Assembly: GCF_014196425.1 (NCBI RefSeq)
Contig: NZ_JACIDR010000002.1
Location: forward strand, 620,001-684,000
DNA: 64,000 nt
DNA from: Hansschlegelia beijingensis
GTDB taxonomy: Bacteria; Pseudomonadota; Alphaproteobacteria; Rhizobiales; Methylopilaceae
Reading direction: 5' to 3'
Shown here: positions 54,063-63,371 of the stretch, in pieces
How the letters are laid out: each line of letters starts with the position of its first letter
Position numbering within the stretch: position 1 is the first letter of the stretch
Notes under the pieces: generated by a model
Seen by the model: only the letters and a program-made list of their open reading frames with translations
The model's database searches: none
Told to the model about the DNA's origin: nothing
Translations under genes and position numbers: made by a program

Positions 54063-54453
54063 GAGGTCGTTCCCCAACATTCGTGCGCGCCAGTAAAGGG
54101 GAATTGGGTGAATGAATCCCTAAAACCCCCTGGGCTCCTTCGCAGCTGGCCAGATGTGAAGCCGGCTTCATCGCCTTCTCGGCCGGCGCTGTTCGCCGGC
54201 GCCTGTCAAAAGAATTTCGCCAAATGGCAAACTAAATCTTATGTATTCCAGATATAAATTCCAAATGTTTTCGATTATTTCCGCAACGATGCCTTAACCG
54301 CGTTTAACAGCATTTTGAATCACATAATAATCGCATTTCGGATTAACCCAATTGCAACTGCGGGCGGATACCTCTCGAAACGTTCCCGACGGCCGGACGA
54401 TGGCGGGAGAGGGACAGGAGCAGTCGCAACCTTCGGCAACAAAGGGATCTGTC
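54063..54453. promoter_or_regulatory. Divergent region between the N-domain gene and flp2
   Basis: The most AT-rich intergenic stretch in the window (about 54200-54350). It contains a CtrA-like box (54294-54308) and further TTAA elements, for example at 54343. It should carry both divergent promoters; I cannot fix their -35/-10 boxes confidently. Confidence 0.5.
54294..54308. promoter_or_regulatory. Candidate CtrA-binding site upstream of flp2
   Basis: TTAA-N6-TTAAC, close to the CtrA consensus TTAA-N7-TTAA(C), 146 bp before the flp2 ATG. In Caulobacter the pilA promoter is CtrA-activated, which makes the location meaningful. Confidence 0.4.
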
Positions 54454-54615
54454 ATGAGCATCATCAAGCGCTTCGCGAAGGACCAGTCCGGCGCCACCGC
54501 GATCGAGTACGGTCTGATCGCCGTCGGCATCGCGATCACGATCATCGCTGTCGTTCGCGGCGTCGGCGGTTCGCTGAACACCGCCTTCACGAACGTCAAC
54601 AGCAACCTTCAGTAA
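54454..54615 (+). CDS. flp: Flp/Fap-type pilin (second copy)
   Basis: A 53-residue Flp prepilin, nearly identical to the first copy through the processing site and hydrophobic helix (GATAIEYGLIAVGIAI), with differences at residues 6 (Arg for Pro) and 11 (Gln for Glu) and a C-terminus TAFTNVNSNLQ. A longer upstream frame exists but the ATG of MSIIKRF matches copy one. Likely the main or alternative pilus subunit. Followed by strong hairpins and then cpaA. Confidence 0.94.
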   Translation: MSIIKRFAKDQSGATAIEYGLIAVGIAITIIAVVRGVGGSLNTAFTNVNSNLQ

Positions 54616-54650
54616 TCGCCGGCCCGTCGGAGGTCTGCTCGACGCTCCTC

Positions 54651-54727
54651 GGTCGGGACCCCGCGCAAGCGTGGTCCCGACCCGTGGCGGACGGGACCTT
54701 TCGACCGGGCGGGCCGCGTTCGGCCCG
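54651..54727. terminator. Hairpins after flp2
   Basis: A 10-bp stem GGTCGGGACC/GGTCCCGACC (54651-54682, with an inner GCAA-capped extension) and a 7-bp stem CGGGCCG/CGGCCCG (54710-54727). They may cap the abundant flp transcript; there is no good T-run, so termination might be partial and allow read-through to cpaA. Confidence 0.5.
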
Positions 54728-54800
54728 TCCCCGAGCGGCGTTCGGCCCTTGTTAGCGATTTCGCCGTATCAACGGCACGCTTTCGCGACAGGGCGACGCC

Positions 54801-55301
54801 ATGCTTGAAATCTTCGTCGTCGTGGTCCTGCCGGCGCTCGTGGTGGTGGCGGCGGTCTCCGACCTGATGACCATGACGATTCCGAACGCGCTGGTCCTGG
54901 TGGTCGTCGCCGCGTTCGCGGCGGCCGCGCCGCTTGCGGGGCTCGGACTGGCCGAGATAGGCGCTCACCTGGCGGCGGCCGCGCTCGTCCTCGTGGTCGG
55001 GCTTCTGCTGTTCATTCCCGGCTGGATCGGCGGCGGCGACGCGAAGCTCGCCGCGGCCCTCGCGCTGTGGCTGGGCTTCGATCCGCTGCTGACATGGTTC
55101 GTGCTGTTCGCGCTGTTCGGCGGCGCGTTGACGCTCGCCACGCTCTACTACCGGTCCACGCCCTTGCCGCGGCGGCTCACCAGGGTGGACTGGCTCGCGC
55201 GGTTGCACCATCCGAAGTCCGGCGTCCCCTACGGGGTGGCGCTCGCCGCCGGCACTCTCGCCCTGTGGCCGGAGACGAACTGGTTCGCCGGGCTCGGATG
55301 A
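54801..55301 (+). CDS. cpaA: Prepilin peptidase CpaA (A24 family)
   Basis: A 166-residue inner-membrane aspartic peptidase that cleaves the Flp leader. Catalytic Asp21 (SDLMTMTIPN) and Asp80 (GGGDAKL) are in place. Several TM helices; the methyltransferase domain of type IV PilD enzymes is absent, as expected for CpaA/TadV. It follows flp2 by 185 bp. Confidence 0.95.
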   Translation: MLEIFVVVVLPALVVVAAVSDLMTMTIPNALVLVVVAAFAAAAPLAGLGLAEIGAHLAAAALVLVVGLLLFIPGWIGGGDAKLAAALALWLGFDPLLTWFVLFALFGGALTLATLYYRSTPLPRRLTRVDWLARLHHPKSGVPYGVALAAGTLALWPETNWFAGLG

Positions 55302-55376
55302 TCCTTCCCGGCAGCTTAGCCGGCCAGCCAAGAGATCGCGGCGCGCGCCGTAATCCGGCTAATAGCTTTCTCTCCG

Positions 55377-55391
55377 TTAACCATGAATTGA
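55377..55391. promoter_or_regulatory. Candidate CtrA-binding site upstream of cpaB
   Basis: TTAACCAT followed by TTGA with 7-bp spacing (TTAA-N7-TTGA), 70 bp before the cpaB ATG. One mismatch from the TTAA-N7-TTAA consensus; TTAACCAT is a common CtrA half-site. Confidence 0.4.
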
Positions 55392-55461
55392 CGTTTGCCT
55401 GCTTAGCTCGACCCAAGAAATCAGGCGCTTCGCAGCCCGCCTTGATCCTCGGGGGACGATC

Positions 55462-56244
55462 ATGACAGCCGCACGTCTCGTGGTCCTCGCGATAGCGCTG
55501 GTTGCCGCCGCGGGGGCCGCGATGCTGGCCGGCGGGTCCGGAAACGACGCCCCACCCCAGGCTCAGGCGCCGCTCGAGACGGTCGACGTGCTGGTCGCCG
55601 CGAACGACATCGGAATGGGCGCGGCGGTCCGCGCCGAGGACGTCCGCTGGCAGGCCTGGCCGAAGAACGCCGCGAACCCGGCCTTCGTGGAGAAGTCCAC
55701 GGCCCCGGACGCGATTCAGGACACCAGCGGCTCGATCGCCCGGGCGCCCTTCGTGGCCGGCGAGCCGATCCGCCCCGACAAGCTGATCAAGGGCAGCGGC
55801 TCGGGCTATATGGCCGCGATCCTTCCCGCAGGCATGCGCGCGATCTCGATCGAGATCTCCCCGGAGACGGGCGCGGGCGGCTTCATCCTGCCGAACGACC
55901 GGGTCGACGTGATCCTCACCCGCAAGATCTCGGGGCCGAACGGGCAGGACGAGTCATACTCCGAGACCCTGTGCCGGAACGTCCGCGTGCTGGCGATCGA
56001 CCAGACCGTCGAGGACAAGGACGGCCAGAAGGTGGTGGTCGGCAAGACCGCCACGCTTGAGCTTTCGCCGATGCAGACCGAACAGCTGGCGCTCAGCCGC
56101 CAGCAGGGCGCCATCGCGCTCGCCCTGCGCTCGCTGGTCGACTCCGGCGAGCAGGTCGACGCCTCCGGCGAGCCCACTCAGGACCGGGGCGGCAAGGTCA
56201 CCGTCGTTCGCTACGGCGTCGCGAGCGGCGGAGGCGGTCGGTGA
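55462..56244 (+). CDS. cpaB: Flp pilus assembly protein CpaB
   Basis: A 260-residue periplasmic protein anchored by an N-terminal hydrophobic segment (about 5-22). It contains an SAF domain (VDVLVAANDIGMGAAVRAEDVRWQAWP) and the RcpC/CpaB domain (MRAISIEISPETGAGGFILPNDRVDVILTR). It is thought to stabilise or gate the CpaC secretin. Its stop overlaps the GTG of cpaC. Confidence 0.95.
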   Translation: MTAARLVVLAIALVAAAGAAMLAGGSGNDAPPQAQAPLETVDVLVAANDIGMGAAVRAEDVRWQAWPKNAANPAFVEKSTAPDAIQDTSGSIARAPFVAGEPIRPDKLIKGSGSGYMAAILPAGMRAISIEISPETGAGGFILPNDRVDVILTRKISGPNGQDESYSETLCRNVRVLAIDQTVEDKDGQKVVVGKTATLELSPMQTEQLALSRQQGAIALALRSLVDSGEQVDASGEPTQDRGGKVTVVRYGVASGGGGR

Positions 56245-57773
56245 TCGAACACTCCGCCTCTGCCCGCCGCTCAGCCATGCCCGAAGCGAAGAGTCTCGCG
56301 ATGCCCATCGACAGCCGCATCCGCATGACCGGCCTCGTGAAGCGGGCGCTGCGCGCCCTGCTTGTGGCGACCAGCACGCTTGCGCTCGCGACGCCGCAGG
56401 CCGCCTTCGCAGCCGACCCGGCCTATCTGGACAGCGGCGCCTACGGCGCGCGCGACAGCCGGATCGATCTCGGCATCGGCAAATCCTATGTCGTGACGCT
56501 GCCGCGTGACGCGAAGGAAGTCTTCGTGGCCGACCCCACGGTCGCCAACGCCGTCGTGCGCTCCGCCCGCAAGGCCTATCTGATCGGCGCCGGCCCCGGA
56601 CAGACAGACGTCAAGTTCCTCGACAGCGAGGGGCGCGAGATCGCGTCCTACGAGGTTTCCGTGTCTCGCGACGTGGCCTCGATCCGTTCCTCGATCAGCC
56701 GCTCGATCGACGGCGGCAATGTTCGGGTCGAGGGCGTCGGCGACGGCGTGGTGGTGACCGGCTCGGTCAAGTCGGCTCAGGAAGCCCAGACCGCGATCGA
56801 CATCGCCGGCGGCTATATGGCCGACCCGAAGAAGGTCGTGAACGCGCTGCGCATCGAGAACCAGGACCAGGTCATGCTGAAGGTCAAGGTCGTCGAGATG
56901 CAGCGCGACGTCCTGAAGCAACTCGGGATCGATTACGCGGCCAACGGCCTCGACATCTTCGGCGCGAAGGTGGTCGGCGCGACGCTGTTCCCCTTCAGCG
57001 CGACCGGAACCGTGCCCAGCAACCTGTTCAACCCGCTGTTGAACGGCGGCAAGGGCACGATCACCAATCCCGCCGTCGGCTTCTTCAACAAGAACAACAC
57101 CTTCGGCACCCAGTTGCAGGCGCTCGAGCGCAACGGCGTGTCCCGGACGCTGGCGGAGCCGACCCTGACGGCGATCTCCGGCGAGAGCGCGAAGTTCCTG
57201 GTCGGCGGCGAATTCCCGATCATCACCGGCATCGACGCCGACACCCGCACCGCGACCGTCACCTTCAAGGAGTTCGGCGTCGGGCTGAACTTCACGCCGG
57301 TGGTTCTCTCGGGCGGGAGGATCAGCCTCAAGGTCGCGACCGAAGTCAGCGAGATCGACAACAGCACGTCGGTGACGATGTCGGGCACCACGATCCCCGG
57401 CCTCAAGACCCGCCGCGCGGACTCCACGATGGAGATCCCGTCCGGCGGCTCGCTCGTGATGGCGGGGCTCATCCAGCAGCAGACCAAGCGGGCCGTGAAC
57501 GGCCTGCCCGGACTGATGAAGCTGCCGGTTCTGGGGCAGCTGTTCCGCTCCAACGACTATCAGAAGAACGAGACCGAGCTTGCGATCTTCGTCACGCCGT
57601 ACATCGCCAAGGCGACGGCGCCCCAGAAGCTCGCCAGCCCCGATGACGGCTTCGCGGAGCCGACCGATCAATCGAACCTGCTGCTCGGCCGCCTGAACCG
57701 CCTCTACGGGATCCCAGGCGAGATCGATCCGAGGACCGTCAGCCATCATCACGGCGGCTTCATCCTCGACTGA
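56241..57773 (+). CDS. cpaC: Type II/III secretin CpaC (RcpA)
   Basis: Outer-membrane secretin of the Tad pilus, 510 residues from the GTG. A signal peptide ends at about AAFA; an N-domain (LGIGKSYVVTLPRDAKEVFVAD), a BON-like segment (about 150-200), and the secretin core (VMLKVKVVEMQRDVLKQLG ... GGEFPIITG, GVGLNFTPVV, GGSLVMAGLIQQQTK, GLPGLMKLPVLGQLFRS) follow. The start is uncertain: the GTG overlaps the cpaB stop and has GGAGG 6 nt upstream, but ATGs at 56301 and 56325 would give more usual signal peptides. Confidence 0.94.
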   Translation: MIEHSASARRSAMPEAKSLAMPIDSRIRMTGLVKRALRALLVATSTLALATPQAAFAADPAYLDSGAYGARDSRIDLGIGKSYVVTLPRDAKEVFVADPTVANAVVRSARKAYLIGAGPGQTDVKFLDSEGREIASYEVSVSRDVASIRSSISRSIDGGNVRVEGVGDGVVVTGSVKSAQEAQTAIDIAGGYMADPKKVVNALRIENQDQVMLKVKVVEMQRDVLKQLGIDYAANGLDIFGAKVVGATLFPFSATGTVPSNLFNPLLNGGKGTITNPAVGFFNKNNTFGTQLQALERNGVSRTLAEPTLTAISGESAKFLVGGEFPIITGIDADTRTATVTFKEFGVGLNFTPVVLSGGRISLKVATEVSEIDNSTSVTMSGTTIPGLKTRRADSTMEIPSGGSLVMAGLIQQQTKRAVNGLPGLMKLPVLGQLFRSNDYQKNETELAIFVTPYIAKATAPQKLASPDDGFAEPTDQSNLLLGRLNRLYGIPGEIDPRTVSHHHGGFILD

Positions 57774-57796
57774 GCCACGCCGAACGGAGTTCCCGA

Positions 57797-58534
57797 ATGA
57801 CTTCCTTGCGTCACTCTCCGTTCCGTGCGGCGCTGGCGGCTGGCGCGGTCGCCGCTTCCGCCCTGACGCTGGCTGGCTGCCACGGCGACCGGATCGTCGC
57901 CGACTCCTATCCGCAGACTTACGCGCAGCGTCACCCGATCGTGCTCGCCGAGGGCGCCGCGAGGCTTGATCTGCCGGTCGGCGGCGGCCGGAGGGGGCTG
58001 ACGGACCGCCAGAGAGACGACATCCGCGCCTTCGCGGCGGACTGGCGGAAGAACGGGCGCGGGCCGGTCGGCATGCTGGTGCCGGCGGGGGGAGCGAGCG
58101 CTGGGGCGGCCGACTACGCCCTGCCGGCGATCCGCACCACGCTCGCTGCGGCCGGCGTGCCTGCAACCTCGATCGTCAGCCAGCGTTATCCGGCTGATGG
58201 CGCTGGCGTCGCGCCGGTCAAGCTCGGCTTCGTGAAGCTGAAGGCGAAGGTGCCGCATCCCTGCGGTCTCTGGCCGGAAGATCTCGGCTATGGCGGCGGC
58301 GATCTCTACGGCGAGACGCAGAACCGGGAGTACTGGAACTTCGGCTGCGCCGCGCAACAGAACCTGGCCGCCCAGGTGGCCGATCCGGAAGATCTTGCAA
58401 GGCCGCGCACCGAGACCCCGGTATACGCGGCGCGCCGTCAGACGGTCATGGAGAAATACCGGGCCGGGACCGACACGACGACCGACTATCGGCAGTCGGA
58501 CGTCCAGGTCAGCACCATCGGCGGCGGCAACTAA
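57797..58534 (+). CDS. cpaD: CpaD-family pilus lipoprotein
   Basis: A 245-residue lipoprotein with lipobox LTLAGC (Cys28). The CpaD family is recognised from the RHPIVLAEG segment, DIRAFAADWRKNGRGP and the NFGCAAQQNLAAQVADPEDL block. In Caulobacter CpaD supports outer-membrane localisation of the CpaC secretin. 23 bp after cpaC. Confidence 0.93.
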   Translation: MTSLRHSPFRAALAAGAVAASALTLAGCHGDRIVADSYPQTYAQRHPIVLAEGAARLDLPVGGGRRGLTDRQRDDIRAFAADWRKNGRGPVGMLVPAGGASAGAADYALPAIRTTLAAAGVPATSIVSQRYPADGAGVAPVKLGFVKLKAKVPHPCGLWPEDLGYGGGDLYGETQNREYWNFGCAAQQNLAAQVADPEDLARPRTETPVYAARRQTVMEKYRAGTDTTTDYRQSDVQVSTIGGGN

Positions 58535-58543
58535 GCGGGACGC

Positions 58544-59836
58544 ATGATGATCAAGCACGTCCAAGAGCAGGCCGGCGGGTTCGGAAGCCAGGCGGATGGG
58601 TCCGGCGGGGCCGCAGCCCAGGTGATCGCGCCGCTTCCCCGCGTGTCCATCCAGGCGTTCTGCGAGACGCCGGAGATCGCGCGGCTGATCGAGCAGTCGA
58701 CCTCCGACCGCCGCATGGAGAAGGCGCACGTCAAGGTCCAGATGGGCGGCGGCCTCGCCGCCTCCGAGGCCTACAAGAACGCGCCGACGCCGAACGTCAT
58801 CGTCATCGAGGGCGACGCGCATCGCGAGCGTCTGCTCGAGACGCTCGATCGGCTGGCGGAGGTCTGCGACAACGACACCAAGGTCGTCGTGGTGGGTCAG
58901 GTCAACGACGTCCTGCTGTATCGCGAGCTGATGCGCCTCGGCGTCAGCGACTATCTGGTTCCGCCTTTCGGCGTCGTGGACCTGGTGCGCTCCCTTTCGG
59001 AGATCTTCCGCGCGCCGGGCGCGGACCCTGTCGGGCGGACAGTGGCGTTCGTGGGGGCGAAGGGCGGCGTCGGCGCCTCGACGGTCGCGCACAACGTGTC
59101 TTGGGCGATCGCGCGCCAGCTGAAGCTCGACTGCGTGGTCGTGGACCTCGATCTCGCGTTCGGCACGGCGGGGCTCGACTTCAATCAGGATCCGCCCCAG
59201 GGCGTGGCCGAAGTGGTGTTCGCGCCGGACCGGCTCGACGCGGCGCTGGTCGACCGGCTGCTCTCGAAGTGCACCGAGCAGCTGAGCCTGCTCGCCGCGC
59301 CTGCGACGCTCGACCGTGTGTACGATTTCCACGAGGACGTGTTCGACCCGCTGCTCGAGATCCTGCGCTCGAACGTGCCGTGCGCGGTGCTCGACATCCC
59401 GCATGTCTGGACCGCGTGGTCGAAGCGCACCCTGATCGCGGCGGACGAAGTCGTGCTGGTGGCGAGCCCCGACCTCGCCAACCTCCGCAACGCCAAGAAC
59501 ATCATCGACCTGCTGCGCAGCGCGCGGCCCAACGACGCCGCGCCGCGCCTGGTGCTCAATCAAGTGAACGTGCCGAAGCGGGCCGAGATCAAGCCGAACG
59601 ACTTCGCCAAGGCCCTCGACCTGCAGCCGTCGGCGATCGTGGCGTTCGATCCGCAGTTGTTCGGAACCGCCGCCAACAACGGCCAGATGATCGCCGAGAC
59701 GGCGCCGTCCAACAAGGTCAACGACGCCTTCCTCGAGCTGGCGAAGAAGCTAACCGGCAAGAGCGAGGCGCGCCGCGTCAAGAAGACGATGCTCGATCCG
59801 ATCATGGCGCGCATCAACTGGAAGAAGGCTGGCTGA
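58544..59836 (+). CDS. cpaE: Pilus assembly ATPase CpaE (ParA/MinD-like, receiver-like N-terminus)
   Basis: A 430-residue protein. An N-terminal receiver-like domain (about 35-155) is followed by a MinD/ParA-type ATPase with deviant Walker A GAKGGVGAST (171-180), VVDLDLAFGTAGLDFNQDP and VVLVASPDLANLRNAKNIID. CpaE directs polar assembly of the pilus machine in Caulobacter. The start could be either of two adjacent ATGs. It follows cpaD by 9 bp. Confidence 0.95.
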   Translation: MMIKHVQEQAGGFGSQADGSGGAAAQVIAPLPRVSIQAFCETPEIARLIEQSTSDRRMEKAHVKVQMGGGLAASEAYKNAPTPNVIVIEGDAHRERLLETLDRLAEVCDNDTKVVVVGQVNDVLLYRELMRLGVSDYLVPPFGVVDLVRSLSEIFRAPGADPVGRTVAFVGAKGGVGASTVAHNVSWAIARQLKLDCVVVDLDLAFGTAGLDFNQDPPQGVAEVVFAPDRLDAALVDRLLSKCTEQLSLLAAPATLDRVYDFHEDVFDPLLEILRSNVPCAVLDIPHVWTAWSKRTLIAADEVVLVASPDLANLRNAKNIIDLLRSARPNDAAPRLVLNQVNVPKRAEIKPNDFAKALDLQPSAIVAFDPQLFGTAANNGQMIAETAPSNKVNDAFLELAKKLTGKSEARRVKKTMLDPIMARINWKKAG

Positions 59837-59860
59837 CGCCGGCCGCGAGCGGAGCGAACG

Positions 59861-61339
59861 ATGTTCGGAAAGCGTGGGTCCACGGTCACGCCTCCAGCGG
59901 GCGGCTTCGGCCGCACCTCTGGCAATGGCGAGTTCGGCGCGCCCCTGATCCCCGTCGCCCCGATCGCGCCGGCTCCGGCAGTGGCGCAGCAGCCGGACCC
60001 GCGATCGGCGCCGCCGCCGCCTTCGCCGTCCGAGGCGAGGCGCTCGGACGACTACTTTCAGACGAAGAGCAGGATCTTCGGCGCGCTGATCGAGGCGATC
60101 GACCTCGCGCAGCTCGCGCGGCTCGACACCGAAAGCGCGCGCGAGGAAATCCGCGACATCGTCAACGAGATCATCGCGATCCGAAACGTCGTGATGTCGA
60201 TCGCCGAGCAGGAGGAGCTGCTCGAGGACATCTGCAACGACGTCCTCGGCTACGGGCCGCTCGAGCCGCTGCTGGCGCGCGACGACATCGCCGACATCAT
60301 GGTGAACGGCGCGGAGCGGACCTACATCGAGGTCCAGGGCAAGGTGCAGAACACCCATGTCCGGTTCCGCGACAACGCGCAGCTGCTGAACATCTGCCAG
60401 CGCATCGTCAGCCAGGTCGGCCGGCGCGTGGACGAAAGCTCGCCGATCTGCGACGCGCGCCTGCCGGACGGCTCCCGCGTCAACGTCATCGTCGGGCCGC
60501 TCGCGCTCGACGGGCCGACGCTCACCATCCGCAAGTTCAAGAAGGACAAGCTGACGCTCGACCAGCTCGTCCGGTTCGGCTCGATCAGCCCGGAAGGCGC
60601 CGAGATCCTCAAGATCATCGGCCGGGTTCGCTGCAACGTGCTGATCTCGGGCGGCACCGGCTCCGGTAAGACGACGCTGCTCAACTGCCTGACGCGCTAC
60701 ATCGACGAGGACGAGCGCATCATCACCTGCGAGGACGCGGCCGAGCTCCAGCTGCAGCAGCCGCACGTGGTGCGCCTCGAGACACGGCCGCCGAACCTCG
60801 AAGGCGAGGGGCAGGTCACGATGCGCGATCTCGTCAAGAACTGCCTGCGCATGCGTCCGGAACGGATCATCGTGGGCGAAGTGCGCGGACCGGAGGCGTT
60901 CGACCTTCTGCAGGCGATGAACACCGGCCACGACGGCTCGATGGGCACGCTGCACGCGAACTCGCCGCGCGAGGCCCTGTCGCGTCTCGAAAGCATGATC
61001 ACGATGGGCGGCTATTCGCTGCCTTCGAGGACCATCCGGGAGATGATCACGACCTCCGTGGACGTGGTGATCCAGGCCTCCCGTCTGCGCGACGGCTCGC
61101 GCCGCATCACGCATGTCACCGAGGTGATGGGGATGGAGGGCGACGTCATCATCACCCAGGACATCATGCTCTACGACATCCTCGGCGAGGACTCGAACAA
61201 GCGGCTGATCGGCCGGCACCGCTCGACGGGCATCGGTCGCCCCCGGTTCTGGGAGCGCGCGCGCTATTTCGGCGAGGAGAACAGGCTGGCCGCCGCCATC
61301 GACGCGATGGACGCCGACGCCGCGACACGCGTCGCATGA
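59861..61339 (+). CDS. cpaF: Tad pilus secretion ATPase CpaF (TadA)
   Basis: Hexameric ATPase driving Flp pilus polymerisation (and perhaps retraction), 492 residues. A proline-rich N-terminus (about 30-60) is followed by the helical NTD and the catalytic domain with Walker [10 protein letters not shown] (264-272), Asp box ([19 protein letters not shown]), Walker B ([14 protein letters not shown]) and His box ([14 protein letters not shown]). 24 bp after cpaE. Confidence 0.97.
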   Translation: MFGKRGSTVTPPAGGFGRTSGNGEFGAPLIPVAPIAPAPAVAQQPDPRSAPPPPSPSEARRSDDYFQTKSRIFGALIEAIDLAQLARLDTESAREEIRDIVNEIIAIRNVVMSIAEQEELLEDICNDVLGYGPLEPLLARDDIADIMVNGAERTYIEVQGKVQNTHVRFRDNAQLLNICQRIVSQVGRRVDESSPICDARLPDGSRVNVIVGPLALDGPTLTIRKFKKDKLTLDQLVRFGSISPEGAEILKIIGRVRCNVLISGGTGSGKTTLLNCLTRYIDEDERIITCEDAAELQLQQPHVVRLETRPPNLEGEGQVTMRDLVKNCLRMRPERIIVGEVRGPEAFDLLQAMNTGHDGSMGTLHANSPREALSRLESMITMGGYSLPSRTIREMITTSVDVVIQASRLRDGSRRITHVTEVMGMEGDVIITQDIMLYDILGEDSNKRLIGRHRSTGIGRPRFWERARYFGEENRLAAAIDAMDADAATRVA

Positions 61340-61361
61340 CGCCGCCGAGGGACGCCGCGCG

Positions 61362-62342
61362 ATGATGATCCCGTCCAATCTCGCCGTCATCCTGCTCGCC
61401 GGCATCGCTGCCGCCGGAGCGGCTTACGCGCTGCTCTACCCTTATCTCTCCGGCGCGGCCCGGCTCGAGAAGCGCCAGAAGATGGTCGGGCTCGACCGTC
61501 GGCGCAGCGTTTCGCCGGCGGTGGCCGCGGACAGTCTGCGGCGCGGTCAGGTCGCGGACAGTCTGAAGGCGCTCGACGAGCGGCAGAAGCGGATCAACAG
61601 GCCGTCGCTCGAGATGCGCATCGCGCAGTCCGGGCTGAGCTGGTCCAAGGAGCGGTTCTACATTTTGAGCGCCGCGACAGGCGCCGCTCTGGCGTTCGGG
61701 GCGCTCATGGCCACCGCGGACTGGCGGATCGCCGCGGCGCTCGGCTTCGTCGGCGGCCTCGGCGCGCCGCGCTGGATGCTGTCGTTCCTCAAGAAGCGGC
61801 GCATCAACAAGTTCCTCAACGAGCTTCCGAACGGCGTCGAGGTCATCCTGCGCGGCCTGAAGTCGGGCCTCCCGCTCGGCGACTGCATCCGCATCGTCGC
61901 CAACGAGGCGCAGGAGCCGGTGAAGTCGGAGTTCCGCAAGATCGTCGAGGAGCAGGCCGTCGGCATCCCGCTCGCGGACGCCGCCAGCAAGCTCTACGAG
62001 CGCATGCCGGTCTCCGAGGCCAACTTCTTCGGCATCGTGATCGCGATCCAGTCGAAGGCCGGCGGCAGTCTCTCGGACGCGCTCGGCAACCTCTCGAAGG
62101 TGCTGCGCGACCGCAAGAGGATGAAGCAGAAGATCCAGGCGCTCAGCATGGAGGCGAAGGCCTCCGCGTCGATCATCGGCGCGCTGCCGCTGATCACCAT
62201 CGGGGCGATCTCCTACACCAGCCCGAGCTACATGGAGCTGATGTGGAACACCGGGATCGGCCGCGCGATGCTCGTGCTGTCCGCCGCCTGGATGCTGGCC
62301 GGCATCCTGGTCATGCGGAAGATGATCAACTTCGACTTCTAG
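61362..62342 (+). CDS. tadB: Inner-membrane platform protein TadB (CpaG)
   Basis: A 326-residue polytopic protein with a type II secretion F-domain (about 160-290, NGVEVILRGLKSGLPLGDCI; IVIAIQSKAGGSLSDALGNLS). TM helices lie at the N-terminus, at about residues 102-135, and near the C-terminus. It forms the pilus platform with TadC and interacts with CpaF. 22 bp after cpaF. Confidence 0.95.
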   Translation: MMIPSNLAVILLAGIAAAGAAYALLYPYLSGAARLEKRQKMVGLDRRRSVSPAVAADSLRRGQVADSLKALDERQKRINRPSLEMRIAQSGLSWSKERFYILSAATGAALAFGALMATADWRIAAALGFVGGLGAPRWMLSFLKKRRINKFLNELPNGVEVILRGLKSGLPLGDCIRIVANEAQEPVKSEFRKIVEEQAVGIPLADAASKLYERMPVSEANFFGIVIAIQSKAGGSLSDALGNLSKVLRDRKRMKQKIQALSMEAKASASIIGALPLITIGAISYTSPSYMELMWNTGIGRAMLVLSAAWMLAGILVMRKMINFDF

Positions 62343-62388
62343 GCCGCCATCGGCGGATAACGGCGCGGCGCGCAACGGGGACCGGCAG

Positions 62389-63363
62389 ATGGTCGAGCAG
62401 ATCTTCAGGACCATTAACGATCCGCACGCGATGGCCGCGCTGCTCGCCGCCGTCGCCGCCATCGCGACGGTGCTGACCTTCGCGATGCCGCTGCTGGCCG
62501 GCAACCCGCTCGACAAGCGCATGAAGGCCGTCGCGACGGAGCGCTCGAAGATCCGGGCGCGCGAGCGCGAGCGGCTTGCCCGCGGCGAACGCCGGAGCCT
62601 GAAGCGCGAGCCGAAGGCCTACATGCAGAACATCGTCAGCCAGTTCAATCTGGCGAAGCATCTTGGCACGGAGGACGCCAAGGAGCGGCTGCAGACGGCC
62701 GGCTATCGCGGGCAGAGCGCGATGGTGGCCTTCCTGTTCTTCCGCCTGGTGGCGCCGCTCGTCTTCCTGGCCGTCGCGCTGTTTTATCTCTTCGTCGTGA
62801 ACGACTTCGGCCTTTCGCCGCTGCTCCGCGTCGGCGGCGTCGTGTTCGCGACCTATCTGGGCGTCAAGGCGCCGGAGCTGTTCCTCAAGAACCAGACGCA
62901 GAAGCGCCAGAGCTCGATCAAGAAGGCGTTTCCGGACGCGCTCGACCTGATGCTGATCTGCGTCGAGTCCGGCATGTCGATCGAGGCGGCGTTCCGCAAG
63001 GTGGCGGACGAGATCGGCTCCCAATCGGTGCCGCTCGCCGAGGAGCTGACGCTCGCCATGGCCGAGATGGCCTATCTGCAGGATCGCCGGCTGGCCTATG
63101 AGAATCTCGGCCTGCGCACCGGACTCGACAACGTCAAGGCGGTCGGCACGGCGCTGATCCAGGCCGACAAATACGGCACGCCGATCGGGCAGGCGCTTCG
63201 CGTCCTCGCCCAGGACAGCCGCGACACCCGCATGGCGGACGCCGAGAAGAAGGCGGCCGGTCTGCCGCCGAAGCTCACGGTCCCGATGATCGTGTTCTTC
63301 CTGCCCGTGATCTTCATCGTGATCCTCGGGCCCGCCTACATCCAGGTGATGGCGGTCAAGTAG
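62389..63363 (+). CDS. tadC: Inner-membrane platform protein TadC (CpaH)
   Basis: A 324-residue polytopic protein with a type II secretion F-domain (about 180-310, FPDALDLMLICVESGMSIEAAFRKV) and typical end VPMIVFFLPVIFIVILGPAYIQVM. It pairs with TadB. 46 bp after tadB; last Tad gene in the window, with no tadD, tadE/F or tadG visible. Convergent with the M42 peptidase gene. Confidence 0.95.
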   Translation: MVEQIFRTINDPHAMAALLAAVAAIATVLTFAMPLLAGNPLDKRMKAVATERSKIRARERERLARGERRSLKREPKAYMQNIVSQFNLAKHLGTEDAKERLQTAGYRGQSAMVAFLFFRLVAPLVFLAVALFYLFVVNDFGLSPLLRVGGVVFATYLGVKAPELFLKNQTQKRQSSIKKAFPDALDLMLICVESGMSIEAAFRKVADEIGSQSVPLAEELTLAMAEMAYLQDRRLAYENLGLRTGLDNVKAVGTALIQADKYGTPIGQALRVLAQDSRDTRMADAEKKAAGLPPKLTVPMIVFFLPVIFIVILGPAYIQVMAVK

Positions 63364-63371
63364 CCGGAACG

